Counted from the first letter of the stretch, positions 35,163 through 46,364 are shown. The stretch is 64,000 nucleotides of DNA from Cupriavidus metallidurans CH34 (GCF_000196015.1 NC_007973.1:2976001-3040000), one strand, 5' to 3'. Program-made: numbers and translations. The notes: generated by a model not told the origin, from the letters alone.

Positions 35163-37235
35163 ATGACAGCACGCCGCATCCTCGTCACTTCCGCCCTGCC
35201 ATATGCCAACGGCCAGATCCATATCGGCCACCTGGTGGAGTACATCCAGACCGACATCTGGGTGCGCTTCCAGCGCATGATGGGCAACGAGGTCTATTAC
35301 GTGGGCGCCGATGACACCCACGGCACCCCGGTCATGCTGCGCGCCGAAAAGGAAGGCATCACCCCGAAGCAGCTGATCGACCGCGTCTGGACCGAACACA
35401 AGCGCGACTTCGACAACTTCCTGGTGTCGTTCGACAACTACTACAGCACCGACGCCGAAGAAAACCGCCAGCTTTGCGAGAAGATCTACCTGGCCCTGAA
35501 GGCCGAGGATCTGATTACCGAGCGCGACGTCGAGCAGTTCTACGACCCGGTCAAGAACATGTTCCTGCCGGATCGCTTCATCAAGGGCGAGTGCCCGAAG
35601 TGCGGCGCCAAGGACCAGTACGGCGATTCGTGTGAAGTTTGCGGCACAACCTATGTCCCGACGGATCTGAAGAATCCGTACTCGGTGGTTTCCGGGGCAA
35701 CGCCGGTGCGCAAGTCGTCGACGCACTTCTTCTTCAAGCTTTCCGACCCGCGCTGCGAAACGTTCCTGCGCGAGTGGGTGGCCGATCTGGCCCAGCCTGA
35801 AGCCAGCAACAAGATGCAGGAATGGCTGGGTGCCGAAGGCGAAGCCTCGACGCTGTCCGATTGGGACATCTCGCGCGACGCCCCGTACTTCGGCTTCGAG
35901 ATCCCCGGCGCGCCGGGCAAGTATTTCTACGTGTGGCTCGATGCCCCGATCGGCTACTACGCGAGCTTCAAGAACCTCGCCGAGAAGCGCGGCATCGATT
36001 TCGACGCCTGGGTCGGCCCGCACTCGACGGCAGAGCAGTACCACTTCATCGGCAAGGACATCCTGTACTTCCACACGCTGTTCTGGCCGGCGATGCTCCG
36101 CTTCTCGGGCTATCGCACCCCGACCAACGTGTTCGCGCACGGCTTCCTGACCGTCGACGGCGCCAAGATGAGCAAGTCGCGTGGCACGTTCATCACCGCG
36201 CAGAGCTATACCGATACCGGCATGAACCCGGAATGGCTGCGCTACTACTTCGCCGCCAAGCTCAATGCGAGCATGGAAGACCTGGACCTGAACCTGGACG
36301 ACTTCGTCGCCCGCGTGAACAGCGACCTGATCGGCAAGTACGTGAACATCGCCAGCCGCGCCGCCGGCTTCCTGGTCAAGCGCTTCGACGGCAAGGTGAA
36401 CGAGGCCGCGCTGGCCAACCCGCTGCTGGAGCAACTGCGCCAGGCCGCACCGCAACTGGCCCAGTACTATGAAGGCCGCGAGTACAGCAAGGCACTGCGT
36501 CTGGTGATGGAACTGACCGACGCGGTCAACGCGTTCGTCGACACCAACAAGCCGTGGGAACTGGCCAAGGACGAAAGCAAGCGCGATGCGCTGCACGCCG
36601 CCTGCTCGGTGTCGCTGGAAGCCTTCCGCCTGCTGACGATCTATCTGAAGCCGGTAGTGCCGACCATGGCCGCTGGCGTCGAGCGTTTCCTGAACGTCGA
36701 TCCGCTCGACTGGCGCGCCATCGACAAGCAGCTTTCCGCCGACCGACCGGTGCAGCCGTACCAGCACCTGATGACGCGCGTGGATGTCAAACAGATCGAT
36801 GCGCTGTTGGCAGCAAACCGCGACTCGCTGCAGGCTGCAGCGCCGGCCGCCGAAGCTGGCGCAGCAGGCGCCTCGGCCATCGAGCCGGTTGCCGACACGA
36901 TCACGATCGACGACTTCGCGAAGATCGACCTGCGCGTGGCGAAGATCGTGGCGTGCGACAAGGTCGAAGGTTCGAACAAGCTGCTGCAGTTGACGCTGGA
37001 CCTGGGCGAAGGCAAGACGCGCAACGTGTTCTCGGGCATCCAGTCGGCCTACACGCCCGAGCAACTCGTGGGCAAGCTGACCGTGGTGGTGGCCAACCTG
37101 GCACCGCGCAAGATGAAGTTCGGCATGTCCGAAGGCATGGTCCTGGCTGCATCGGCCGCGGATGAAAAGGCCAACCCGGGTCTGTACATCCTCGAACCGC
37201 ACAGCGGCGCCGTGCCCGGCATGCGTATCCGCTAA
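35163..37235 (+). CDS. metG: Methionyl-tRNA synthetase
   Basis: A 690-residue class I synthetase charging tRNA-Met. [14 protein letters not shown] (about residues 16-29) holds HIGH. A zinc knuckle CPKC...CEVC lies near residues 143-160, and [10 protein letters not shown] (about 334) is the KMSKS loop. The C-terminus (from about 580) is an appended tRNA-binding domain ([20 protein letters not shown]), as in dimeric E. coli MetG. The AlaAla-rich linker near residue 560 joins it. It starts after a terminator and is followed by a convergent gene. Confidence 0.98.
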   Translation: MTARRILVTSALPYANGQIHIGHLVEYIQTDIWVRFQRMMGNEVYYVGADDTHGTPVMLRAEKEGITPKQLIDRVWTEHKRDFDNFLVSFDNYYSTDAEENRQLCEKIYLALKAEDLITERDVEQFYDPVKNMFLPDRFIKGECPKCGAKDQYGDSCEVCGTTYVPTDLKNPYSVVSGATPVRKSSTHFFFKLSDPRCETFLREWVADLAQPEASNKMQEWLGAEGEASTLSDWDISRDAPYFGFEIPGAPGKYFYVWLDAPIGYYASFKNLAEKRGIDFDAWVGPHSTAEQYHFIGKDILYFHTLFWPAMLRFSGYRTPTNVFAHGFLTVDGAKMSKSRGTFITAQSYTDTGMNPEWLRYYFAAKLNASMEDLDLNLDDFVARVNSDLIGKYVNIASRAAGFLVKRFDGKVNEAALANPLLEQLRQAAPQLAQYYEGREYSKALRLVMELTDAVNAFVDTNKPWELAKDESKRDALHAACSVSLEAFRLLTIYLKPVVPTMAAGVERFLNVDPLDWRAIDKQLSADRPVQPYQHLMTRVDVKQIDALLAANRDSLQAAAPAAEAGAAGASAIEPVADTITIDDFAKIDLRVAKIVACDKVEGSNKLLQLTLDLGEGKTRNVFSGIQSAYTPEQLVGKLTVVVANLAPRKMKFGMSEGMVLAASAADEKANPGLYILEPHSGAVPGMRIR

Positions 37236-37259
37236 CCGGTAGCCGCCTCCCGGCCCGCG

Positions 37260-37288
37260 TGCCGGCGGTCTCCCCGATCGCCGGCACC
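37260..37288. terminator. Hairpin between convergent metG and the SmpA-like gene
   Basis: GTGCCGGCG (37260-37268) pairs perfectly with CGCCGGCAC (37280-37288) over an 11-nt loop. No T-run follows on either side, so it may be a weak or Rho-aided end. Confidence 0.5.
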
Positions 37289-37308
37289 ACCTCCCCCCTC
37301 AGACCTGG

Positions 37309-37911
37309 TTAGCCGCCACCCATCTTCGAAGGATCGTCACTTCGCGACGTCGTGGTAACGATGCCGTCGTTGTTGAAGTGGACGTTGAAGAACGCGCGTT
37401 CGGTCGGGTTCTCATACCAGCGGTATCCCCACACCTCTTCCTGCTTCAGCGCGAACGCCTCGACCTTGGTCGGCTTGCCGAGCATCCGTCGGATCTGGTC
37501 CTTGTTCATGCCGGGCCGCACCTGCGAGAACGACTCGGCGGACAGCACCTGTTCGATCTTGCGCACGGTACCGTCCGGGCCCGTCGTCACCATCCAGGTG
37601 GTGGTGCCTTCCGGGCCACGCGGGTACTCCAGCCGGCGTCCGCCGTCTGCCTCTTCCCACACGATCTCGGGCTTGCCGGCCTGACGGCGCACATCTTCCT
37701 CGGTGGACTTGCCGATCTCGATGCCCTTGAACAGCAGGCTGTCGGGCTTCACGCTGTTCCACGTGCCGCGCGCGGCGTCGCCGGCCTTCTTCATGGCTTC
37801 GTCGACCTTCTGCTGGTCGCAACCAAACAGGGCAAGCAGGCTGGCTATCAGTCCCATGGCGGCAAGGCGTCGGCGTGACGCGTCAGTGAGTCGGAGTTTC
37901 ATGGATGTCAT
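37309..37911 (-). CDS. SmpA/OmlA (BamE-like) domain lipoprotein
   Basis: A 200-residue lipoprotein. The signal ends at LALFGC (Cys about 31). The mature part has two BamE-like repeats: KGIEIGKSTEEDVRRQAGKP and SFSQVRPGMNKDQIRRMLGK, each beginning with the GxxxxxVxxxxGxP-type loop seen in SmpA/OmlA. Its start overlaps the tamB stop as ATGA, so it is translated after tamB and likely shares the TamAB outer-membrane pathway. It is not BamE itself, which is about half this size with one domain. An ATG three codons in (37902) is an alternative start. Confidence 0.87.
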   Translation of the reverse strand: MTSMKLRLTDASRRRLAAMGLIASLLALFGCDQQKVDEAMKKAGDAARGTWNSVKPDSLLFKGIEIGKSTEEDVRRQAGKPEIVWEEADGGRRLEYPRGPEGTTTWMVTTGPDGTVRKIEQVLSAESFSQVRPGMNKDQIRRMLGKPTKVEAFALKQEEVWGYRWYENPTERAFFNVHFNNDGIVTTTSRSDDPSKMGGG

Positions 37912-40900
37912 TGCTGGGTAGCGTCGTCCTGGGCTTCGGCGGGCTTGCCCGTATCGGGAGCTGAGGCTGCGGCGGCCGCCGCGGCCGATGCGGCTGCCGC
38001 CGATGCTGCCTCGGCGGCGCGCCTGCCGGAGCCGCCACCGCCGGAGAACAGGTTACCCCAGTTGTTGAAGCGCCGGTTGAACAGCACCGAGAGCCCGTTG
38101 ATCGAACCGCCCTTGGCAAGCAACGACCATCGTTGCGAGAAGGCCCAGGTCAGCTTGACCACGTTGGATGCCGATGTCAGGCTCTGTTCGTAGCCCACCG
38201 ATATCTTGTCGGTCACGGCCTTGCCGACGCTCACCACCTGCGTGTCGCTCAGGCCAGCCGTGCTCGGTCCGATCGAGAATTCATCGATGCCGAAGTGCGA
38301 CACCACGTTTTTGCCGGCCTTGCCGCCAATCATGCCGAGCGCCGCACCGCCGAGCGCCCCGCCGCTCAGTTGCTTCTGCTGGCTCGCCCCGGCGCCCTCG
38401 GCGCCGTAGCCGAACATCAGCCATGACAACTTGTCCTCGTCAGGCACGTTCGGCTCCGATACCAGCCGCACGCGCGGCAACCGCACCGTTCCCGTCACCT
38501 CGACACCGGCCTCCACCTCCTGGTTGCGGCGCATCGCGCGGATATTCATGCCCGGGTTGTCTACCGCGCCGTTGAAGTTGATATAGCCGTACTCGATTTC
38601 CAGCTTGCGGCCGAAGGCCTCATAAGTGCCGGTTACCACGCGAACCGTGCCGGTGGCGCGCATTGGCGTCAGCGGTTCGCTGCGCACGCCAAGCTGGCCG
38701 GCCAGCAAAAGGTCGGCGCCGGCGCCACGGAAGCGGAAGTTGTCACCCAGATCCACGGCAAGATCGATCAACGGGCTGAAACGACTGGCTGGCTTGGTCT
38801 CGGGTGCCTGCGTGGCGGCCGTCTTCACTTCGCGCTGGTCGCGCCTGCGCACCACCACGACATCGTCGCCAAGCACCGGTGCGCCGGCCTTGGGCAGGTC
38901 GAACAGGCCTCGGTCGACGCGGAACTTGCCGCGAATCGCGATCTTCCGATTCTCGTTGGCAATGCCGGCTTCGCCGGACACGATCAGCGTGCGCTCGGGG
39001 CTGGCGAACAACTGCAGCTTGTCGGCCACGATCTTGGCCGTCAGGTTCGGATCAGCCTCGCCGAGCTTGACCGCGCCTGTCGCCGTCACCGTGCCGTCGC
39101 CACCACGGAAGCGCACCTGCTTGAGTTCCACCGTGTTCTGGTCCAGCGCGATCTGCACCACGCCATCCGTCAGGCGGATGCCCAGGTCGTATAGCGTGAC
39201 GGCGATGTCGCTGCCATCGACCGTCCCGGTCAGCAACGGACTGCCGACCGAGCCGCCCAGGCGCACCGCGGCAGCAATCTTGCCGTCGTACGCGAACTGC
39301 GGCCCGCTCAGGGCCTCCAGCGATTTCAGGCGTGGAATGTCGGCGGTCACCGTGCCAGCCAGCGTGGACGCCGACCCAATCGTCAGCAGACCCTGCTCGC
39401 TGATCAGCCCCGCCGACGCATCGACGTCGAGCTTGCCGATCCGCTGCGAGGTGGTGCCGCCACGCAGCGTCATGCGATTGCCGACGAACTCCGCCCGCAG
39501 CGCGGTTTCGCCCAGGCCGAGCGTGGCCCAGCCGCGACCCGCATTGACCGAAACGTCGCCGCTGCGGCGGCGGATTTCGGCAAACCCGGTCGCGGTCTCG
39601 GCGAGGTTCAGGTTCCACTTGCCGTCGAGCACGAGATCCGACCGGATCGGTGGCGGCTCGCCCGTCAGCGCCTGCAACACCTCCAGCACATGGGCCACCT
39701 GCACGCCGTCAAGGTTGCCCTGCGTGTGGATGCGCCCGTGATCAAACTCGAATCCGTCGATACTCAGCGTCGAGCGGTCCAGCACCAGCCGGGTCTGGCC
39801 GAGCCGGATGTGCTGGTCCGCCACCAGCAACTGCGTCGGCGCGGCCAGTCTGAGATTGACGGTGCCGCGTTCCTCCAAGGTGTGAATCGTGCCGTTCCAG
39901 CCCTGATCGCCCCGCCATGCGCCCTGCCCGGCCAGTGTCAGTTGCATGGGGTGCCCATGCAGCGAGCCGGCGGCCTTCACGTCGAAGGTGTGATTGACTT
40001 GCGTGCCGGAAAGGTTGGCGTCGAGCGTGCGGAGGCTGGCCTGCGGGCCACTGTAGTCACGCGCGCTAAGCTGCGCCGACAGCGTGCCATCGAGCCCACC
40101 ACGCAGTTCCGCATGGCCGCTGGCGCTCGCCACCTTGTGCGGGCCGATGACCAGCGACTGGGCGCTGTAGTCGCCAACGATCTCGGGGCGCTTGAGCGTG
40201 CCCGTGATCTCGGCATCAAGCTTCGCCCGGCCCGCCACACCGAACTTGAGCCGATCGAGTTGCGGCGCGTCGACGTTGACCTTGAGCCGGTCTCCACGCG
40301 CGCCAAAGCTGCCACTCAGGTTGACCTGGTTACCGGCCATCAGCAGCGACGCCTCGCTGGGCAACAGGCGTTCGCCTTCGAGCCGCACCTTGCCGCTGCC
40401 GGTCATCGGCAGTCCTGCGTACTCGCTCTCCTTGAGCCCGAAATCGACCGCCACGCGCAACACCTTCGCCAGCGATCCGCTCGTCGAGAAATCCGCATTG
40501 ATGCGCCCGGGCGCCACCTTGGCCAGCCGCGCGGGGTCGAAGTCGGCCAGTTTGCCCTTGAAGCTGAACGCCTGCTCGTCCTTGAGGCCGAGCTTGCCGT
40601 CGGCGGTCAGCGTTCCGCTGCCGAGCCCGGCTCGCAGTGTGGATAGCGTCACCGCATCCTTGTCGACGCTCGCGTTGGCAAAGAGCTTGATGTCGCCGCC
40701 CGACACATCCAGGGCCACACTCTGGCGTCCTGGTTCGAGGCGCAGGCTCACGGGGCCGGACAAACTCGTCGGCATCAGGCTCGTGTAGAGCGCGGCCACG
40801 TCAAGCCGGCGCACATCGAGGTCGAAGCCGCCGCGCCCATCATGCAACGATCCCTTGCCGACGATCTCGGCCTTGCCCAGCAGCGCGATGCGAAGGTCGC

Positions 40901-42086
40901 TCAGAATCTGCGTCGCCTCGCTGAGTTCGACGCGGGCCTGCACGCTCTGGACAGGCAGGCGTTCCTTGTCTAGCGGCCCTGGTTCGAGGTTGTTCACGGT
41001 CACTTCGCCCGCCACGGTCAGCGGTGCGGTCGCGCTTGACGCGGGCTTCGCGGACGCGCCGCTGGCTGGTGGCGGTGAAGCAGATGCAGATGCAGATGCA
41101 GGGGCAGGGGCAGAAGCTGAAGCACGGGCGGCTGGCGCTGACACGGAAGCAGCCGGGGCCACCGGACGCAGGTCCGCATGGACACTCAGATTCGCCTGCG
41201 GCGCGGTCGCACTGAACAGTCGTGGATTGATGCGCTCGCCGTCCACCATCAGATGCGTGAATGGCACCTCGCCAAACGGCGTCACATCGGCACTGGCACG
41301 GGCACGTATCCGGTCGCCGTTAGCTTCGACCTGCGCGTGCAGCGTCTCCAGCGAGCCATCGACACGCGCGGTCATCTCATACGACTCATCCTGCCAGCGG
41401 CCCTCCGCCAACGCCTCGACGGTCAGCGCGAACGGCTTGCGGCCGGCGATCTGACCGTTCGCCTGCAACTTGCCGTACGGTGTGACCAGTCGATCGATCA
41501 CGATGCGGTGACGCTGCCCGTCCGAATGCACCGCGCCCGACAAGCCCGACAGCACCAGCGGACTCGACGTAGCGGGCGGGCCCTGCAGCAGCGACAGTTC
41601 GCCCAGCGTGAGGGTGTCGATATCGATCGCGAGCGGCAACTCGAGCGTCGCCGGCATTTGCGCGGGCGGCGTGTTGGGTTCGGAAGCCGGCAGTCGGGCG
41701 TCGATCTTGCCCACGCGCAGCCATTCCACATGCAGCCGCATCGGCGACCATGTCATCTTCCATCTGCTGTCGATACGGTCAATCGCGACGCGCGTGTCGC
41801 CGCTGGCGTACACCACGTCATGCAGACGCAGCCCGCTCGCCACGGTGCCACCATCGAACTGCCCGGCCAGCATTCCAGCCGACAGCCGCGTGGCCAGCCC
41901 CCAGAGGTGGCGCGTACCGGTTTCGTTATGCAGCGCGAACGCGGCCGCGCCGATAACCGCGATCGCCAGGAACACCAGCAGGCCGACGATCCATGCCAGC
42001 ACACGCCACACGCGGCGGCGAGGACGTAGTGGTCGCGGCGCATTCGGCGTCTCGCGCGGGACAGGGGGCATGTCCGGGATACTCAT
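37908..42086 (-). CDS. tamB: Translocation and assembly module protein TamB
   Basis: A 1392-residue AsmA-like bridge protein. One N-terminal membrane helix (VLAWIVGLLVFLAIAVIGAA) is followed by a very long beta-rich periplasmic region, ending in the conserved DUF490 C-terminal domain (YINFNGAVDNPGMNIRA, then DKISVGYEQSLTSASNVVKL). TamB works with TamA in moving proteins or phospholipids to the outer membrane. An Ala/Ser/Pro-rich low-complexity stretch near residues 310-350 is coded by short DNA repeats, and the extreme C-terminus is another alanine-rich tail. It overlaps tamA by one base (TGATG). Confidence 0.96.
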   Translation of the reverse strand: MSIPDMPPVPRETPNAPRPLRPRRRVWRVLAWIVGLLVFLAIAVIGAAAFALHNETGTRHLWGLATRLSAGMLAGQFDGGTVASGLRLHDVVYASGDTRVAIDRIDSRWKMTWSPMRLHVEWLRVGKIDARLPASEPNTPPAQMPATLELPLAIDIDTLTLGELSLLQGPPATSSPLVLSGLSGAVHSDGQRHRIVIDRLVTPYGKLQANGQIAGRKPFALTVEALAEGRWQDESYEMTARVDGSLETLHAQVEANGDRIRARASADVTPFGEVPFTHLMVDGERINPRLFSATAPQANLSVHADLRPVAPAASVSAPAARASASAPAPASASASASPPPASGASAKPASSATAPLTVAGEVTVNNLEPGPLDKERLPVQSVQARVELSEATQILSDLRIALLGKAEIVGKGSLHDGRGGFDLDVRRLDVAALYTSLMPTSLSGPVSLRLEPGRQSVALDVSGGDIKLFANASVDKDAVTLSTLRAGLGSGTLTADGKLGLKDEQAFSFKGKLADFDPARLAKVAPGRINADFSTSGSLAKVLRVAVDFGLKESEYAGLPMTGSGKVRLEGERLLPSEASLLMAGNQVNLSGSFGARGDRLKVNVDAPQLDRLKFGVAGRAKLDAEITGTLKRPEIVGDYSAQSLVIGPHKVASASGHAELRGGLDGTLSAQLSARDYSGPQASLRTLDANLSGTQVNHTFDVKAAGSLHGHPMQLTLAGQGAWRGDQGWNGTIHTLEERGTVNLRLAAPTQLLVADQHIRLGQTRLVLDRSTLSIDGFEFDHGRIHTQGNLDGVQVAHVLEVLQALTGEPPPIRSDLVLDGKWNLNLAETATGFAEIRRRSGDVSVNAGRGWATLGLGETALRAEFVGNRMTLRGGTTSQRIGKLDVDASAGLISEQGLLTIGSASTLAGTVTADIPRLKSLEALSGPQFAYDGKIAAAVRLGGSVGSPLLTGTVDGSDIAVTLYDLGIRLTDGVVQIALDQNTVELKQVRFRGGDGTVTATGAVKLGEADPNLTAKIVADKLQLFASPERTLIVSGEAGIANENRKIAIRGKFRVDRGLFDLPKAGAPVLGDDVVVVRRRDQREVKTAATQAPETKPASRFSPLIDLAVDLGDNFRFRGAGADLLLAGQLGVRSEPLTPMRATGTVRVVTGTYEAFGRKLEIEYGYINFNGAVDNPGMNIRAMRRNQEVEAGVEVTGTVRLPRVRLVSEPNVPDEDKLSWLMFGYGAEGAGASQQKQLSGGALGGAALGMIGGKAGKNVVSHFGIDEFSIGPSTAGLSDTQVVSVGKAVTDKISVGYEQSLTSASNVVKLTWAFSQRWSLLAKGGSINGLSVLFNRRFNNWGNLFSGGGGSGRRAAEAASAAAASAAAAAAASAPDTGKPAEAQDDATQQ
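41083..41112. repeat. Hexanucleotide repeats (GATGCA x3, GGGGCA x2) inside tamB
   Basis: Tandem hexamers encode the Ala/Ser/Pro-rich linker of TamB. Gain or loss of units keeps the frame, so the linker length probably varies between strains. Confidence 0.7.
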
Positions 42087-44011
42087 CAGAACGCCACTCC
42101 CAATGAGATATGCGGACGGAACTGCTTCTGCTGGATGCCGTAACCGACATCGAGCTGCACCGGGCCCACCGGGCTGCGCCAGCGCGCGCCCACGCCGACG
42201 CCGTTATAGATCGTGACACCCTTGATGCTGTTCGACGCTGTACCCGCGTCCCAGAACACGGCGAAACCCCAGTCCGGCTTGAACCAGTGCTGGTATTCGA
42301 GGCTGCCGGTGCCCAAGTAGCGCGCCGGCACCACGGCGGCGCCCTCGGGCGTGCCGATCGACTGGAAGCTGTAGCCGCGGATCGAGTCGGTACCACCGGC
42401 CCGGAACCGCAGCGACGCCGGCACCTGCGCCGGATCGGCCTTGGTCAGATCCGCGCCGAGTTCCAGGCGGGCCACGAACAGGTCGCGGTTGCCCACGGGC
42501 ATGTACTGCCGGATACGGCCATAGAGACGCAGGAACGTGGCATCGCTCAGGAAGCCCTTGCCCGCCACGCCGATCTGCGTGCTGATCACGTTGCCCCGGC
42601 GCGGAAACACGGGGTTGTCCACATCGCGGCGCGTCCAGGCGAACGCCGGCACCAGTGCCTTGGAGATCTGCGCCGGTTCCCCGAACGGCAACAGGTTGTC
42701 GTAGTAGAAATCCAGCGAGAACGTGGTGTCGTACTTGTCGCGCGAGCGCGAGCGCTTCAGACCCGCGCGCCAGCTCGTCAGATCGGTGCTTTCGACGTCG
42801 ATCGTGCGTTCGTAGCTGCCGTAGATACTGTTGCGGAAGGTACGCGTGTCGGGCGGCATCGCCGTTTCCAGATAGGCGTACTGGCGCTTCTGTTCGATGC
42901 TGAGTTGGGAGTCAAATACCCACGCGCGATTGAACAGGTTGTAATAGGAGTACCGCCCGCTCACCTGCGCGCCAGTGTCAGTCGTGTAACCGACGCCGGT
43001 ATTGAGGCGATGCAGCGGTTGCTCGCGCACCCGCACGCGCACCGGGGTCGTGATGGTATCGGGCTGCGTGGCCTTGGTGGTCTTGGTGGTCGTCGTCGCG
43101 CCATCGGCCTCGGTCGCGGCATCGGAGGCTGTCCCTGCTTCGCCCTTGGCCTCGGCCACGGCATCGGCCGGCTCCACCAGGTCGACCTGCACGTTCGAGA
43201 AATAAGGCTGGTTCTGGACCGCGCGCTGCAGTTCGAGCAGCCGCTCCACGCGATATGGCTCACCAACGTTCAGCGGGTTCACGTTGCGGACGATCTGCTC
43301 CGGATAGCGGCGTGTGCCCTCGACCACCAGCGGACCGAGGATATAGGCAGGCCCGCTCTCATACCGGGCGGACAGATCGGCGGCCTGTTCGTCGGGTTCG
43401 ACCCGCGCGCGCGACGCGGCCAGCTTCGCACCATAGTAGCTGCGGCTCTGCAGCGTCACGAGCGCGTCTTCCTTGGCCTTGTCCCAGGTGGACTGCCGGA
43501 ACGGTTCGCCAACGGGCAATCCCCACTTGGCGCGCATCTGCTCCACCTGCTCAGGCGACTGCGTGGCGGCCGGGCCGGTCACCTGCACATCCACGGCGCG
43601 GATCAGCGTGCGCGCGCCGGGATCGACCGAAATGTGGACCACCCGTTTGTCGCCCTCACCTTCCACGGTGGCCTTGGTCACCGGATCGAACCAGCCCTCG
43701 GTGGACGCGAACTGACGCACCTGGTCGTCCACGGTCTCCACCATGTACTGGAACTGGTCGTCGGAAATGTCGGTGCGATCGGTGTAGCGGGCCAGATCGA
43801 GGTGTTCCTGCAGGATGCCCTTGAGCGCATCCGGCGCGTCGATCTCCACCTTGTAGGCCGCCTTGGCGGCATGGCCGAGGGGCGCGTGCAGGGCCAGCAG
43901 GAACGTCAGGACGAGCCCGGCCAGACGCGCAACCCGCCCGGCACTCCGGTGGCTAGTCGGCGTCCTGCCAGCAGCGACCATTCCGGCCAGGTGGCCCAAG
44001 TCAATCCTCAT
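42086..44011 (-). CDS. tamA: Outer-membrane assembly protein TamA (Omp85 family)
   Basis: A 641-residue Omp85 protein: signal region (LAGLVLTFLLALHAPLGHA, about residues 30-48), three POTRA domains and a C-terminal 16-strand barrel. The barrel motif is FRAGGTDSIRGYSF, and the protein ends in phenylalanine as outer-membrane barrels do. A Thr/Ala/Glu-rich insert of about 45 residues interrupts the third POTRA domain. The start is uncertain: ATG at 44011 is chosen, with 43981 as an alternative, and neither has a good Shine-Dalgarno. Operon tamA-tamB-SmpA-like lipoprotein. Confidence 0.94.
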   Translation of the reverse strand: MRIDLGHLAGMVAAGRTPTSHRSAGRVARLAGLVLTFLLALHAPLGHAAKAAYKVEIDAPDALKGILQEHLDLARYTDRTDISDDQFQYMVETVDDQVRQFASTEGWFDPVTKATVEGEGDKRVVHISVDPGARTLIRAVDVQVTGPAATQSPEQVEQMRAKWGLPVGEPFRQSTWDKAKEDALVTLQSRSYYGAKLAASRARVEPDEQAADLSARYESGPAYILGPLVVEGTRRYPEQIVRNVNPLNVGEPYRVERLLELQRAVQNQPYFSNVQVDLVEPADAVAEAKGEAGTASDAATEADGATTTTKTTKATQPDTITTPVRVRVREQPLHRLNTGVGYTTDTGAQVSGRYSYYNLFNRAWVFDSQLSIEQKRQYAYLETAMPPDTRTFRNSIYGSYERTIDVESTDLTSWRAGLKRSRSRDKYDTTFSLDFYYDNLLPFGEPAQISKALVPAFAWTRRDVDNPVFPRRGNVISTQIGVAGKGFLSDATFLRLYGRIRQYMPVGNRDLFVARLELGADLTKADPAQVPASLRFRAGGTDSIRGYSFQSIGTPEGAAVVPARYLGTGSLEYQHWFKPDWGFAVFWDAGTASNSIKGVTIYNGVGVGARWRSPVGPVQLDVGYGIQQKQFRPHISLGVAF

Positions 44012-44091
44012 CCTGTCGGTGTCTACCCGCAAAGTCGCTATTTGACCACACCGCCGCAAGAGCCACGTCAGTCCGACACCAAATTTCAAAA

Positions 44092-44121
44092 TTCTTTTAG
44101 CGGCCTCCAATACGGTAAAAT
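44092..44121 (+). promoter_or_regulatory. Candidate promoter for the DUF3460 gene and scpA
   Basis: TAAAAT at 44116-44121 is a plausible -10 and TTCTTT at 44092-44097 a weak -35 with 18-bp spacing, in the divergent region between tamA and the DUF3460 gene. Confidence 0.35.
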
Positions 44122-44168
44122 CCAGCCCCAACATCCCCAACGCCGCCCAGAGGGCACAAGGTTTCACC

Positions 44169-44360
44169 ATGGCCATGTACGAATCGGATATCACCCAGTT
44201 CCTGAAGACGCTCAAGCAGGAGCGCCCGTCCCTGGACGCTGAACAGCGCGAAGGCCGTGCCCTGCTGTGGGACAAGGCCCCGATCGATCTGGAGGAGCGC
44301 GCTCGCGCCGACGCGTCGCGCGTGGCCCAGAAGCCGTACGTGTACGCCTCCGAGAACTGA
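44169..44360 (+). CDS. DUF3460 family small protein
   Basis: A 63-residue soluble protein with the family pattern YESDITQFLKTLKQERPSLD, then REGRALLWDKAPIDLEE. Function unknown; it is conserved in betaproteobacteria, commonly next to scpA or panC as here. Possibly two helices with no cysteines or signal peptide. scpA starts 22 bp later, so the two are likely one transcript. Confidence 0.88.
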   Translation: MAMYESDITQFLKTLKQERPSLDAEQREGRALLWDKAPIDLEERARADASRVAQKPYVYASEN

Positions 44361-44382
44361 TCTCCCCGCCGGGACGCCCCCG

Positions 44383-45288
44383 ATGCACCCAAGCGATCCG
44401 CAGGAACAGGCCGCGCAGGAAAAGCTGAGCCTGCCGGTCGAACTGCCCAGCGTAGCTGGTGCCGGTTCCGCCACCAGCGCCGCCGACATGGTCGACGGCC
44501 TGGCGTTCGCGCGCCTGTATGGCGAGCCGCTGTTCAAGCTGCCGCAGGACCTGTACATCCCGCCAGACGCGCTCGAGGTGTTCCTGGAGGCCTTCGAAGG
44601 CCCGCTGGACCTGCTGCTGTACCTGATCCGCAAGCAGAACTTCAACGTGCTGGACATCCCGATGGCCCAGGTGACGCGTCAGTATCTCTCGTACATCGAG
44701 CAGATCCGCAAGCGCAACCTGGAACTGGCCGCCGAATACCTGCTGATGGCGGCGATGCTCATCGAGATCAAGTCCCGCATGCTGCTGCCGGTGAAGAAGG
44801 CCGACAGCGACGAGGAAGCCGAGGATCCGCGTGCGGAACTGGTGCGGCGTCTGCTGGAATACGAGCAGATGAAGCTGGCCGCCCAGCGCCTGGACACGGT
44901 GCCGCAGCTCGGCCGCGACTTCCTGCGCTCGCAGGTATTCATCGAGCAAAGCCTGGCGCCCCGCTTCCCCGACGTGGAAACGCTGGACCTGCAGTCCGCC
45001 TGGGCCGACGTGCTCAGACGCGCCAAGCTGAACCAGCACCACAAGATCTCGCGCGAGGAACTGTCCGTGCGCGAGCACATGAGCCAGATCCTGCGCCGGC
45101 TGCAGCACGCGCGCTTCATGGAATTCAGCGAACTGTTCGAAGATGCGATCCGGTCCGGCAAGGGGGTGCCCGTGGTAGTGGTGAACTTCATCGCCATGCT
45201 CGAGCTCTCGCGCGAATCGCTGGTCGAGATCACGCAGGCCGAGCCGTTCGCGCCAATCTATGTGCGATTGGCGTACACGCCCGCGTAG
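44383..45288 (+). CDS. scpA: Segregation and condensation protein A
   Basis: A 301-residue kleisin that bridges SMC heads in chromosome condensation. The N-terminal kleisin helix is FEGPLDLLLYLIRKQNFNVL (about residues 65-84), followed by EYLLMAAMLIEIKSRMLLP. The C-terminal winged-helix piece is VVVVNFIAMLELSRESLVEI. The first 45 residues are a variable Gln/Ala-rich lead. scpB is not adjacent. panC follows after 161 bp. Confidence 0.95.
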   Translation: MHPSDPQEQAAQEKLSLPVELPSVAGAGSATSAADMVDGLAFARLYGEPLFKLPQDLYIPPDALEVFLEAFEGPLDLLLYLIRKQNFNVLDIPMAQVTRQYLSYIEQIRKRNLELAAEYLLMAAMLIEIKSRMLLPVKKADSDEEAEDPRAELVRRLLEYEQMKLAAQRLDTVPQLGRDFLRSQVFIEQSLAPRFPDVETLDLQSAWADVLRRAKLNQHHKISREELSVREHMSQILRRLQHARFMEFSELFEDAIRSGKGVPVVVVNFIAMLELSRESLVEITQAEPFAPIYVRLAYTPA

Positions 45289-45359
45289 ACTTACCCGGAT
45301 ATCGGACAATACGAAGGGCGTCGCGCGGCCTGAAGCCGCGATGATGCTCTACAATCCGC

Positions 45360-46292
<933 letters not shown>

Positions 46293-46330
46293 GCGCGAAT
46301 CTGAACGCAAGAGCGATCCGACCCCGCAAC

Positions 46331-46364
46331 AAAAAAAGCCTGCGCACTTGCCGCAGGCTTTTTG
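46331..46364. terminator. Bidirectional terminator between panC and the PepSY gene
   Basis: AAAAAAAGCCTGCG and CGCAGGCTTTTT form a stem around a short CACTTGC-type loop. Placed between convergent genes, it can serve both. Confidence 0.92.

Noticed and set aside
35094..37202. 702-codon open frame opposite metG
   Set aside because: Antisense shadow of an unambiguous methionyl-tRNA synthetase, with shadow-like composition and no family motif.
42110..44242. 710-codon open frame opposite tamA
   Set aside because: Shadow of the Omp85 gene; no signal peptide or motif.
45289..45349. Possible second small gene between scpA and panC
   Set aside because: No open frame with a start signal; the space reads as a promoter and leader.
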